62,000 nt of DNA, from the NCBI GenBank assembly GCA_014529385.2, contig CM043962.1:49794598-49856597 (forward strand). Direction: 5' to 3'. How positions within the stretch are numbered: the first letter of the stretch is position 1; the number at the start of each line of letters is the position of its first letter. Shown one piece after another: positions 48,864-62,000 of the stretch. The stretch is from Adiantum capillus-veneris (lineage: Eukaryota; Streptophyta; Polypodiopsida; Polypodiales; Pteridaceae). A model generated the notes under the pieces. It was given only the letters and a program-made list of their open reading frames with translations, was not told where the DNA came from and made no database searches. The position numbers and the translations under genes were made by a program.

Positions 48864-49285
48864 TGAGGTAAGTAGCAATGTTGGACTTATTGTGAGAATT
48901 GGTCCATAATTTCTTGTGAAAGGCTTCCACGAAGATGTTGAATTCCTTGTGTAGAATTCTAGATTTTTGGTTAGCCTTGTCGAGCAGAATCGCAAGCACC
49001 TCGCTACAATCACGCAAGGGGTAGCACTCAGACAGCGGCAACGCATCGTAGAAGATTTCCTCATCATTTTCTTGTTGGTTGTTGGAGGCGTCTGGAGGTG
49101 GCATCGTGACGTTCTCATTGTTGTACGCGTCTTCATTGTCTTCTTGTTGGTTGTTGGAGGCTTTTGGCAGTGGTAGTATGACGTCCGGTTGTTGGTTGTT
49201 GGAGTCTTTTGGCGGTGGCAGTGTGACGTTCTCATTGCCGACCTCATAGCATTCTTGTTGGTTGTTGGAGTCTTCTAGCTATGTC
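48864..49285 (-). CDS. Possible coding segment with repeated SNNQQ motif (copy A)
   Basis: The minus strand reads repeats such as PPPKDSNNQQ, PLPKASNNQQ and PPPDASNNQQ, followed by LLDKANQKSRILHKEFNIFV, an amphipathic helix-like stretch. The repeated DNA units are about 45-66 bases. The frame is open for at least 119 residues (49104-48745, where it runs on into the hairpin). It could be an exon captured by the repeat, or an accidental frame from a minisatellite. Function unknown. Confidence 0.4.
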
Positions 49286-49380
49286 GGCGAAAGCGTCTGA
49301 GGACATCAGTAACCCTCAATCCACTTGAATCGGTCACTTTGGGCCTTTTATGACACGGGTACGGCGGCCACCTTTGGAGG

Positions 49381-49493
<113 letters not shown>

Positions 49494-50375
49494 CTTCTCT
49501 CACTTTTGGCATTTAGCCTTCGTCTCGCAGACAGAGATATGTGTAAAGGGTTACTACCTCCGTCATATTATGTTAGTAGATACCAAAAAGCCTGCCCAAT
49601 GCTTGAAAAGTAGCTTAAAATTAAAACAGAGATAAAATAATGTTATTTACATCTCCCAATATTAGAAAAATAAAAATTCTTTCAAAATATATTAAGTGCA
49701 TAAGTGAAAGATGAATTTAAAAAATAAAAAGAAAGATGAAGGTGGAAAGTCAAAAGACCTTTTGTGTCCATATAAATATAAAGAGGTGTTTCTCTTTTTT
49801 TTTTTCCCCTTTAGCCTTTTCTTATATATAAAGTTTCCTCTCTCTCTCTCTCTCTCTCACAGTGTTGTATCTGTCCTTCCAAGCTAATATTAAATCTACG
49901 TGTTTTATCATTGTCCGTTGCTATGTGTTATAGACTAGCGCATCATTTTTGAAGCCATTAAGAATACATTTTAATTATAATATTGTTAAATAGGTGTGCA
50001 AAACACTATTTTTTGGGGTTCTTTAGAGGGAATCTTACAAAATACTCGAGGGGAGCACACGTAGGGTAGGGTGAGCAGCGAACCGTGTCTCGGGCCAAAT
50101 AAGGAGGGGGGATGAGCGTTAGTAGGCAAAGCGAACTACTCGGCAGGAGCATGTGAGCAACAAAGAAGACACATCCTATGATTGGTGTTGATGAGGTGAG
50201 CGTGAGAGTGAAGGAGTTGTAGGGGGAGGCTAGCTCCACCCTTCGCCCATTGAGCACAAAGAGCAGAGAGTGGTTTGACGAGGCCCCCCCCCCCCCCCCC
50301 GCCCCCCCCTCTCTCTCTCTCTAACAGCTAGGATGGGAGATGATACCTCTTCTACCTTGAGAGTCAACCTTAGAG

Positions 50376-50459
<84 letters not shown>

Positions 50460-51065
50460 CCTGTACTGAATGCACAATTCAATTTGGTATCCCAATCCTT
50501 CTTGTTTTCTGAAACCATTCTTCTCAAAATCCTCAACAAAGTTTTATTTGTAGACTCAACTGCTTGTCCATTTGCCTGAGGATAATAGATTTTAGACTTT
50601 TTATGAATGATCAAGTGATATTTAGTTAAATTCCTTATCACTTTGTCAATTAAATTAACTCCTCGATTGGACACCAACTCCACCGGGCATCCAAAACTTG
50701 TCATGATGTTCTTGTACAAGAATTTTGCTACACTTTCTGCTTTATTATCCTTCATTTCCTGTGTCTCCACCCACTTAGTACAATAGTCTATTGCTACCAA
50801 AATGTACCTATTTCCTGTATGCTTTGCAGTTGGTTTAACTGGACCTACAAAGTCAAGACCCCACTTTTGAAATGATTCTAGTGGAAGAACTGGTTGTAAT
50901 GGCATTCTGTTAGCATCCAATAGTCTTTACATACTCATGAGAAACATTGAAAACTGATGGCCACCACAAACCTTCTTGAAAGATTTTTCTTGCAGTAATG
51001 TCTCCTAAAAAATGACCACCTGCATCTCCTGCATTTGCTTCAGTTAAAATACAATTTGTTTAAAC
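50460..51065 (-). pseudogene. Gypsy integrase fragment
   Basis: From about 51060 the minus strand reads GDAGGHFLGDITARKIFQEG and LWWPSVFNVSHEYV, the zinc-binding region. The frame 50920-50462 then has KWGLDFVGPVKPT (first Asp), VELVSNRGVNLIDK, where the second catalytic Asp is Asn, and ANGQAVESTNKTLLRILR with the Glu. It is cut at 50460 by the CT end of repeat copy A. It is unlike the integrase at 14.2-15.2 kb, so it comes from a different gypsy family. Confidence 0.88.
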
Positions 51066-52560
51066 TTTCAACCAAATCAAGAATGGGGACTAGCTTAGGG
51101 GGTATACTCTCCCACATTACACACACTATCATTGTGTGAAGTGCAAAGTGCAAGAGCTCCATCTCCTTCTCCAAGCTAGTAGAGAAGCTGAGAGCCTACA
51201 CCAACACTCTTGGCAATGGGATGCCAATCCAACCAAGAGCCATGCTTCCATGCTTAAGCTTTCCATCTTCTCCATCTTTATTACTATATTATGTATTCTA
51301 GCAAAAAGAGTGATGATAAGTGAGGAACTATTTCTTTCTTGTATGAATGTTTCTTCTTCCTATTCCCTACCCTCATTCTCCGCTAGCTCTCTCCATCTTT
51401 GAAGGTGTTTGAGGCCTTGGGATAGTTAATGCTTTTTTTTTGTGCAAATTTTATGCTATGCTCGTGATGCATGAAGCTTTCCATCTTCATTGCATCACCT
51501 AGGTCACAAGGAACACAAAGATTGTATTGTGCCAAGTACCAAGTCTCTCTTGATGGGAGAATCTATAATACAAATGTCTATTGGAGGGGTAACCGGCTCC
51601 ACATAAATCCGGTCATCAACTGTTGTCATGTTCTCTAAACTCTCTCTCTTGCAAAAGTATTGTTCATGCCAAGTTAACTAAGTACTATGTTTATGTTGCT
51701 GCCATCAATTAAGTTCACCCTCTATGCTCACAAATTAATCTCACGAAAATTCTTTCTCTGATTTTCCCAATTCCGCTACTCTCAAATTTCATAGGCCATT
51801 TCCATTACATCAATAACTGACTTCGTCCTTGACAGAGTATCTACTGTTGTAGAGGAAGCGTATACAATGATGGGTTTCGTACATCCATCCTACTAGTATG
51901 CCATGCATACATATCAAAAATAGAATAATAAGCCCCTAGCTTCAATGACAGTCTCAACCATGTGATCCCTTGGTACCAACGTGCCTTGCATGATTACACT
52001 GGCATGGATACATCACAATATGTTGTTGCATGAGGTGTGATCTTATATCCACATACAGCCAAAGATGTGTTCCATTATTGTTGATTTGAAGTCAATCAAT
52101 AATACCTTGGCACATAAGAGAAGCCTTGCTTTGCATAAAGTCTGACAAAGCACTTTATACTAGTTGACGAAGGTTTTTCAAAATAAAGGCTAAATTATAA
52201 GAAAAAATTAAAATTTGCTAACCTTGTTGCCCACTTGTGGCCAGGTTTCTGGTAATTCACTTAAATCTAGCTCCTAGCCATATGTACTTCTCGAGTGATT
52301 AGCATATGTATCATATACACCCTTGTGTGATGTAAAAGCCTATAGCAATCTTGGCAAGTTTCTCAATGATTACAAAGGGTAAACTCCAGACAATGGACTA
52401 ACTCTCAAATGACAGACCCTCAAACTGAAGTAATGGGCCCTTTTATAGGTACCTAGGCAGGGCTCTCAATGACTAAATACTATAAAATTACATTTATAAA
52501 TCCTTGCAGCCATGGGCTTCCATCCCTTCTCGGAGCCTTCATGGCCACATTGGCATGCTC
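51066..52560. other. No gene recognised
   Basis: AT-rich DNA of about 1.5 kb. The longest frame (51136-51402, plus) has no motif. Confidence 0.5.
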
Positions 52561-52564
52561 TCTT

Positions 52565-52642
<78 letters not shown>
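52561..52642. repeat. (CT)n microsatellite
   Basis: About 80 bases of nearly pure CT. Confidence 0.95.
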
Positions 52643-52644
<2 letters not shown>

Positions 52645-52673
52645 CCCCCCTCCTCGAGTTGTAGGGAATCTCG

Positions 52674-53224
52674 CTACCAATGTGAATCAATGAGAATTCT
52701 CTCTCCTATGACGTTAAAACTCTCTTCTTCTTCTTCTTCTCCTCGACCTGAGGGGATTCTCTTTGAATTAGTGCCAGCATAAGCAGACTTAGCGGAGGCA
52801 CCGTCCAGCATTAAGTGCACTGCCTCGAATAGGGGTAGCGTGGCATTGAGTTGTGGGGATGCACTCATGCCTCTTAACCTGGAGCTCCCACATTCTTTCC
52901 CCCCTGCGCTCTCAACCTCTTTTTGAAAGGCAACTTGCGCTGCTATCTCCATAGGATCGTGACTCCTCACCTGCACGACGTGACCACTGTATCCTTAGCT
53001 CCTTGCAAATACTGTCGAGGTGCCGCAGTTCTCCGAAAGTTGGGATTTTGAGGTGCCACAGGTGTCGAATCACACTGTAGAGGTGTTGTAGCTACCCTAC
53101 CAAAACTATTTCTGCTCTCCTCTCCCATTGCCCTTCTGTAACTCTGGCTCAGGCCCCTCTCGCTCCTGCTGTACCCCCACGCTCCTACTTTTGCTTCAGC
53201 CAGCCCTGATCTTGCTCGCAGCAT
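52674..53224 (-). pseudogene. Possible broken coding segment, function unknown
   Basis: Two overlapping minus frames (53224-52967 and 52976-52674) have higher GC content and balanced composition unlike the surrounding DNA. The first contains LRARSGLAEAKVGAWGYSR, the second an acidic GRGEEEEEES tail. They lie in different frames and may be one decayed exon or gag-like segment. I do not recognise the protein. Confidence 0.25.

Positions 53225-55733
<2,509 letters not shown>

Positions 55734-55817
<84 letters not shown>
55734..55817. repeat. (CT)n microsatellite
   Basis: About 84 bases of pure CT. Confidence 0.96.
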
Positions 55818-55819
<2 letters not shown>

Positions 55820-56029
55820 CGCGTCCTAGAAATGCTAAAGGTACGCCCTTGCAGACCGAATTGAAGAAAAGAGGCTTTAAGTGTTGGTTAATGGCTTTGG
55901 CCTATATGTTACACATGAACAGAGGATAGCGGTGTGGAGAGGGATTGTTAGACAGACTTGGCGGTAGGAAGTAGGAGGTTCAAGCAGGGGCATGAGACTA
56001 TAAGTTTTCCTATTATAACTGGCACCATC

Positions 56030-56600
56030 TATATCTACTTAACATAATATGACGGAGGGGAGTCCCCTTTACACGTGACGCAAGCTGCGAGATGAAGGCT
56101 ACATTCCAAAAGAGGGAGAGAAAGAGAGAAAGGACACGCGATAAAGAGGAGACAGAAAGAGAGAGAGGTCGCCGAAGGCGGCCGGCCGTACTAGTTACCT
56201 TAAAGGGCTCACAACATCTACCTACTAGAATGTGTACGAGATTTTTGAAAAGCCCGCAAGTTGAGCTATGCCACTCATTTCAAAAGATGAGATAGGGAAC
56301 CTTACCACAAGAAGTTTTGGAAAGATTCTCACAATAATTCTCACATTGTGACTTTCTTCAACATCATGAGCTTCTGCGAGTGAGGCACCTCATACCTAGC
56401 TACGCACGATTGGGGACAGGGGAACACCAGCCCGGTGGGGGGGGTGGTGGTCCCTTGCCCCCAATCATACCTAGTTAGGTATGGGGTGCCTCTCGAGTAG
56501 AAGCTCATGATGTTATGCATTGTATGAAAAAGACTCCATTTTCCTACATGAGAAAATTTATATATCTTCTTGTGTGCAATACCCTTGTAAATATTGAGAA
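56030..56600 (-). repeat. 2-kb repeat family, copy B (inverted, internally deleted)
   Basis: On the minus strand it follows the order of copy A: ACAAGAAGAT...TTTTCTCATGTAGG, the hairpin (56514-56361), TTCTCACAATAATT, then a jump to the GTACGGCCGGCCGCC segment, a purine/pyrimidine stretch, CTTTTGGAATGTAGCC and CTCCGTCATATTATG, ending near 56030. The Asn/Gln repeat part is missing. It lies head to head with copy C. Confidence 0.8.
56361..56514. repeat. GC-rich hairpin, copy B
   Basis: It begins ACATCATGAGCTTCTGCG and ends GTAGAAGCTCATGATGTT, with inverted arms around a G-rich centre (GGTGGGGGGGGTGG). It is diverged from copies A and C but has the same arms, and is in the opposite orientation. 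Confidence 0.88.
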
Positions 56601-56931
56601 TGTACCCTCAATTCAACTAGTTTCGTCCAATCACGAAATTCATGTAGTACATTTGCCTAAAGCTGTCAAGGCAAACTAGTTCTGAAGCTTAGGGAAATTG
56701 ATTTTTTATAAAACCGTCGCCCCCAACGACTTTGCTTTATATGGTAAGTAATGCAACACGATGATGACAGAGTGGGCAAGAAGGATTGAGGCGCAGCTAG
56801 GTTGCGATGCATCCGAGGTTGCAATTCGGCAGCAAATGCAGCTCATCTTGCGCCTCAAACACAAGAAGATTTATAAATTTTCTCATGTAGGAAAACAGAG
56901 TCTTTTTCAATGTTTTTCATATAATGCATAA

Positions 56932-57085
56932 CATCACGAGCTTCTGCTCGAGAGGCATCGCATACCTAGCTAGGTACGATTGGGGGAAAGGGACCCCCGG
57001 CCCCCCCCACCGGGCCGGCGGTCCCCTGCCCCCAATCGACCCTAGCTAGGTATGCGGAGCCTCCCTCACATAAGCTCATAATGTT
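56932..57085. repeat. GC-rich hairpin, copy C
   Basis: It has the same arms as copy A (ACATCACGAGCTTCTGCTC ... AAGCTCATAATGTT) and a C/G-rich centre near 57005. Confidence 0.9.
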
Positions 57086-57560
57086 GAGGTAAGTCGCAAT
57101 GTCGTAATTATTGTGAGAATTGGTCCATAATTTCTTGTGAAAGGATTCCAGGAAGATGTTAAATTCCTTGTGTAGAATTCAAGATTTTTGGCTACCCTCG
57201 TCGAGCGAAATTGCAAGCACCTCGCTACAATCATGCAGGGGTAGCACTCAGACAGCGGCAACGCATCGTAGGGGATTTCCTCATCATTTTCTTGTTGGTT
57301 GTTGGAGGCTTCTGGCGGTGGCAGTGCGTCATAGAAGACATCCTCGTTGCCTTCCTTTTGGTTGTTGGAGTCCTCTAGAGGTGGCAGCGTGACGTCCTCA
57401 TTGTTGTACGCATCCTCATTGTCTTCTTGTTGGTTGTTGGAGGCTTTTGGCAGTGGTAGTATGACGTCCGGTTGTTGGTTGTTGGAGTCTTCTGGCGGTG
57501 GCAGTGTGACGTTCTCATTGCTGACCTCATCGTCTTCTTGTTGGTTGTTGGAGTCTTCTA
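57086..57560 (-). pseudogene. SNNQQ-repeat coding segment, copy C
   Basis: The minus strand shows about six SNNQQ units (for example PPPEDSNNQQ, PLPKASNNQQ), one or two more than copy A. After a frame change comes a fragment corresponding to the copy A helix region. It is broken relative to copy A. Confidence 0.4.
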
Positions 57561-58054
57561 GCTATGTCGATGAAAGCGTCTAAGGACATCAGTAACCCTC
57601 AATCCACTTGAATCGATCACTTTGGGTCTTTTATGACACGAATACGGCGGCCGCCTTTGGAGGCCTCTCTCTCTCTCTCTCTCTCTCCCTCTCTCTCTCT
57701 TTCGCTCACGTGCTTCTCTCACTTTTGGCATTTAGCCTTCGTCTCCCAGACAGAGATATGTGTAAAGGGTTACTACCTCCGTCATATTATGTTAGTAGAT
57801 ACCAAAAAGCCTACCCAATGCTTGAAAAGTAGCTTAAAATTAAAATAGAGATAAAATAATGTTATTTACATCTCCCAATCTTAGAAAAATAAAAATTCTT
57901 TCAAAAGATATTAAGTGCATAAGTGAAAGATGAATTTAAAAAATAAAAAGAAAGATGAAGGTGAAAAGTCAAAAGACCTTTTGTGTCCATATAAAGAGGT
58001 GTTTGTCTTCTCTTTTATTTTTTCTCTTTAGCCTTTTCTTATCTTTAAAGTGTC

Positions 58055-58100
<46 letters not shown>

Positions 58101-58582
58101 GTTGTATCCATCCTTTCAAGCTACTATTAAATCTACGTGTTTTATCATTGTCCGTTGCTATGTGTTATAGACTAGTGCATCATTTTTGTTGTTGTTAAGG
58201 GAATCTTTGAATTAAGAATACTTTTTGAATTTTTTGAAGCCATTAAGAATACATTTTAATTTTAATATTGTTAAATAGGTCTGCAAAACACTATTTTTTG
58301 GGGTTCTTGAGAGGGAATCTTACAAGTTACCCGAGGGGAGCACGCGTAGGGAGGGGTGAGCAGCGAACCGTGTTTCGGGCCAAAAAAGGAGGAGGCATGA
58401 GCGTTAGTAGGCAGAGCGAACTACTCGACAGGAGCATGAGCGCAACAGAGAAGACACATCCTGCGATTGGTGTTGATGAGGTGAGCGTGAGAGTGAAGGA
58501 GTTGTAGGGGGAGGCCAGCTCCACCCTTCGCCCATTGAGCGCAAAGAGCATAGAGTGGTTTGACGAGGTCCCCCCCCCCGCC

Positions 58583-58684
58583 CCTCTCTCTCTCTCTCTC
58601 TCTCTCACTCACACACACACACACACACACATAGACAGGATGCGAGATGATACCTCTTCTATCCTGAGAGTCAACCTTAGAGTG

Positions 58685-58748
<64 letters not shown>

Positions 58749-58750
58749 AG

Positions 58751-58791
<41 letters not shown>

Positions 58792-58851
58792 CACACACAT
58801 AACTAGGATAGGAGATGATATCTCTCCTGCCTTGAGAGTCAACCTTAGAGT

Positions 58852-58925
<74 letters not shown>
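58583..58925. repeat. Alternating (CT)n/(CA)n with a repeated 55-bp unit
   Basis: The order is CT, CA (58611-58632), unit 1 (58635-58689), CT (58690-58746), CA (58748-58799), unit 2 (58803-58857), CT (58858-58925). The unit reads GGATG.GAGATGATA.CTC and ends AACCTTAGAGTGCA. The same unit occurs once in copy A at 50331-50380. Confidence 0.92.
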
Positions 58926-60401
<1,476 letters not shown>

Positions 60402-60523
60402 TGTGATTAGTCAGGTTCGTGTGCAACCATGGGCTTACTAGGTATGTTGTTTATTGATTGGATTGTTGCAGTCTGTTATGCTGTAGAGTTTTTTATAGGA
60501 GCATCATGCAACTGCTGTAGCAG

Positions 60524-60536
60524 TGGTATCAGAGCC
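60524..60536 (+). other. Primer-binding site, tRNA-iMet type
   Basis: TGGTATCAGAGCC matches the classical plant initiator-tRNA-Met PBS exactly. It lies one base after CA of a probable LTR end (GTAGCA-G). Confidence 0.88.
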
Positions 60537-61497
60537 AGGGACAATATCCTCGAAAGTCATCAAATTCTACGAGATCCGCATAGGTTTATGGAGGAAAGGG
60601 GATTAGCATGAATCAAGCTAAGTTATTTTCATCAATTCAATTATTTTTGCCAAATAGTGTCGACTTGTGTGATGCATGGTGACGAGTAAGGCGAGCTCCC
60701 CTTTTCTTTGTTGGCATCACGAGCCTACCGCCCGTGGAGAAATACCCCTAATAAGAGCATTGTTTTAAGTTTGAAAGCAGAAAAGGATGAGGCTTATCAA
60801 GCTACTAATCGACCTTCATTGCTTATGGGTTTGAGCCAGTGGGCTGCGACCCCCACACAGAGGGAGACAATTGAGTTGCATCTACCTGAGAATCTGCTTC
60901 CGCCTAAGCTGCTACCCACCTTTTGACTGTGGCTTCACCTACCTCCGGCTACCCTCCAAATTGGCGCTATTGTTGAGCACAAACCATCTCCACTAATACC
61001 CCTCCTCTCAAGACACGCACCAGCCGAGACCCCTGCATGGACAAAGCCTTATGATGCTTTTCACCGAGTAACCAACAAGTAACGGGTGCTCCTTTTTCCT
61101 CCAGCAAGAATAGCCTCAACTTTATTCTAACCACCAAGTAATCTCCAAACTTTACCATTATCGGTACGCTCCATCACATCAAATGACCCCCCCCCGCCTC
61201 TTTTTTCTTTTCGGATACCTGCAAGAAAAACACACACACACACACACATTCTCTCTTTTTTTGGGGAAAAAGAAGCTTGGCATGAGATTTTTTTCTCTTC
61301 ACCATCTCTAAGCAAGATCACATACACCTCTCACTCGTCTTACGGCCCGATGTTGGCGCTCCTACACGCTCATGCACAATGAAGTAACTCCATCAAACAA
61401 CGCAGCATCCGCATCGTCGAATTTATTCCACAAAAATTCTCAACTCCGGATCGCAATTTGCAGCACACCAACCAGATTATTAATTTTTCCCCTCGTG

Positions 61498-61981
61498 ATG
61501 GAGACGAACGGCGTGAGTAACCCTTCCGATTGGACCATTGATTCACCTCTCCCGTCACCAACCTTGGAGCAACAAGTATTCTTGTTGCAACAAGAATTAG
61601 ACACTGCAAATCAACATCTTGCAGCGAATGATCAGCAAAGAGCATGTGACGACGACAACAAAGATGAACGTATGACAAAATTTTGAAGGCTACGTTCGAA
61701 GCTCAAGAATCCAGCAAAGAGGCAAAGATAAGTAAAAAATCTTCACGTGTTTCAAGTTCGATGGTTGCAAAATTGGTAAAGCACTGCTATCTTGGCTAAC
61801 TCAATTCGACAATTATTGTGCTGGTGAATCTTTCACTGAAAAAGATAAAATTAGATGTGCTACTAATCACCTTTCTGGTAAAGCTTCCCTTTGGTGGAGC
61901 GTGCTTCGCAAAACGGTAGAAGGACCATCAACTTGGAACAGCTTTCAACATCGGGTCAAAGATTCCTTCCTACCCCCTTAG
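61498..61981 (+). pseudogene. Gypsy gag, N-terminal part, truncated by the window
   Basis: The frame from ATG 61498 (METNGVSNPSDWTIDSPL) includes a Gln/Leu-rich coiled coil (LEQQVFLLQQELDTANQ) and stops at 61686. In the next frame, from about 61735, comes the gag core: FKFDGCKIGKALLSWLTQF, FTEKDKIRCATNHLSGKASL, WWSVLRKTVEGPSTW, typical of the retrotransposon gag domain. TAG at 61979-61981 interrupts it where a glutamine codon would be one base different. The element is therefore probably inactive. Confidence 0.82.
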
Positions 61982-62000
61982 TTTGCCTTTACGCTCGTGG

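Larger units (their letters stand above)
56650..58746 (+). repeat. 2-kb repeat family, copy C
   Basis: It matches copy A nearly base for base from GCAAACTAGTTCTGAAGC, including the hairpin (56932-57085), the SNNQQ-coding stretch (57086-57560, with an extra unit), a shorter CT run (57665-57706), and the tail unit GGATGCGAGATGATACC followed by (CT)n (58690-58746). An extra segment of about 40 bases lies near 58190-58235. The 8.2-kb distance and direct orientation relative to copy A allow either duplication or independent insertions. Confidence 0.87.

Noticed and set aside
60524-60536. tRNA gene fragment
   Set aside because: The tRNA-complementary bases are a primer-binding site next to an LTR end; the rest of a tRNA is absent. 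The same applies to 24047-24064 and 44411-44422.

Overview
The window looks like a piece of a large, transposon-filled plant nuclear genome. No conserved single-copy host gene, rRNA, tRNA or CRISPR is visible. What can be recognised is retroelement sequence: Ty3/gypsy, Ty1/copia and LINE elements plus a divergent reverse transcriptase (RT) family. Primer-binding sites match tRNA-Asp and tRNA-iMet types. Very long CT/GA, CA/GT and AT microsatellites lie between the elements. A fern or another non-seed land plant would fit, but that is inference.

Layout. 1-4.66 kb: a near-complete LINE with a coiled-coil ORF1 (one frameshift) and an open 1126-residue endonuclease/RT ORF2. 4.68-5.41 kb: a fragment of a second RT family. 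6.15-25.3 kb: a pyrimidine array carrying a 5'-truncated LINE copy, which is split by an 18.3-kb minus-strand Ty3/gypsy element. That element is bounded by 928/927-bp LTRs, a 5-bp target duplication (TGACC), a tRNA-Asp-type PBS and a polypurine tract. Its interior is decayed and reads gag, protease, RT, RNase H, integrase, a second retropepsin-like domain, and a third coiled-coil ORF. 25.4-27.2 kb: the N-terminal half of the second RT family. 27.4-32.2 kb: pyrimidine arrays with two more LINE copies.

33.2-44.6 kb: one Ty1/copia element in two opposite pieces. The pieces join at the start of RT and both outer ends carry CGTGT, so the element was inserted whole and then broken by an inversion of about 3.8 kb. 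Its gag holds a 3.9-kb TG...CA insertion with a 5-bp target duplication and an array of exact 152-bp period. 44.6-48.4 kb: GA/GT repeats, a decayed minus-strand LINE end and a Helitron-like terminus. 48.4-58.7 kb: three copies (A and C direct, B inverted) of a roughly 2-kb unknown repeat with a GC-rich hairpin and an Asn/Gln-repeat reading frame, plus a gypsy integrase fragment. 60.3-62 kb: the start of another gypsy element (LTR end, PBS, gag) that runs off the window.

Most notable observations: (i) five LINE copies all abut pyrimidine repeats, always in the same orientation relative to the CT strand; (ii) a 24-bp palindrome recurs in the gypsy leader and again before its third ORF; (iii) the gypsy has a second protease-like domain after integrase and an extra coiled-coil ORF; (iv) the copia inversion is proven by its target duplication; (v) the 3.9-kb insertion carries a 152-bp array. 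All domain calls are by eye from translated motifs; no database search was possible.
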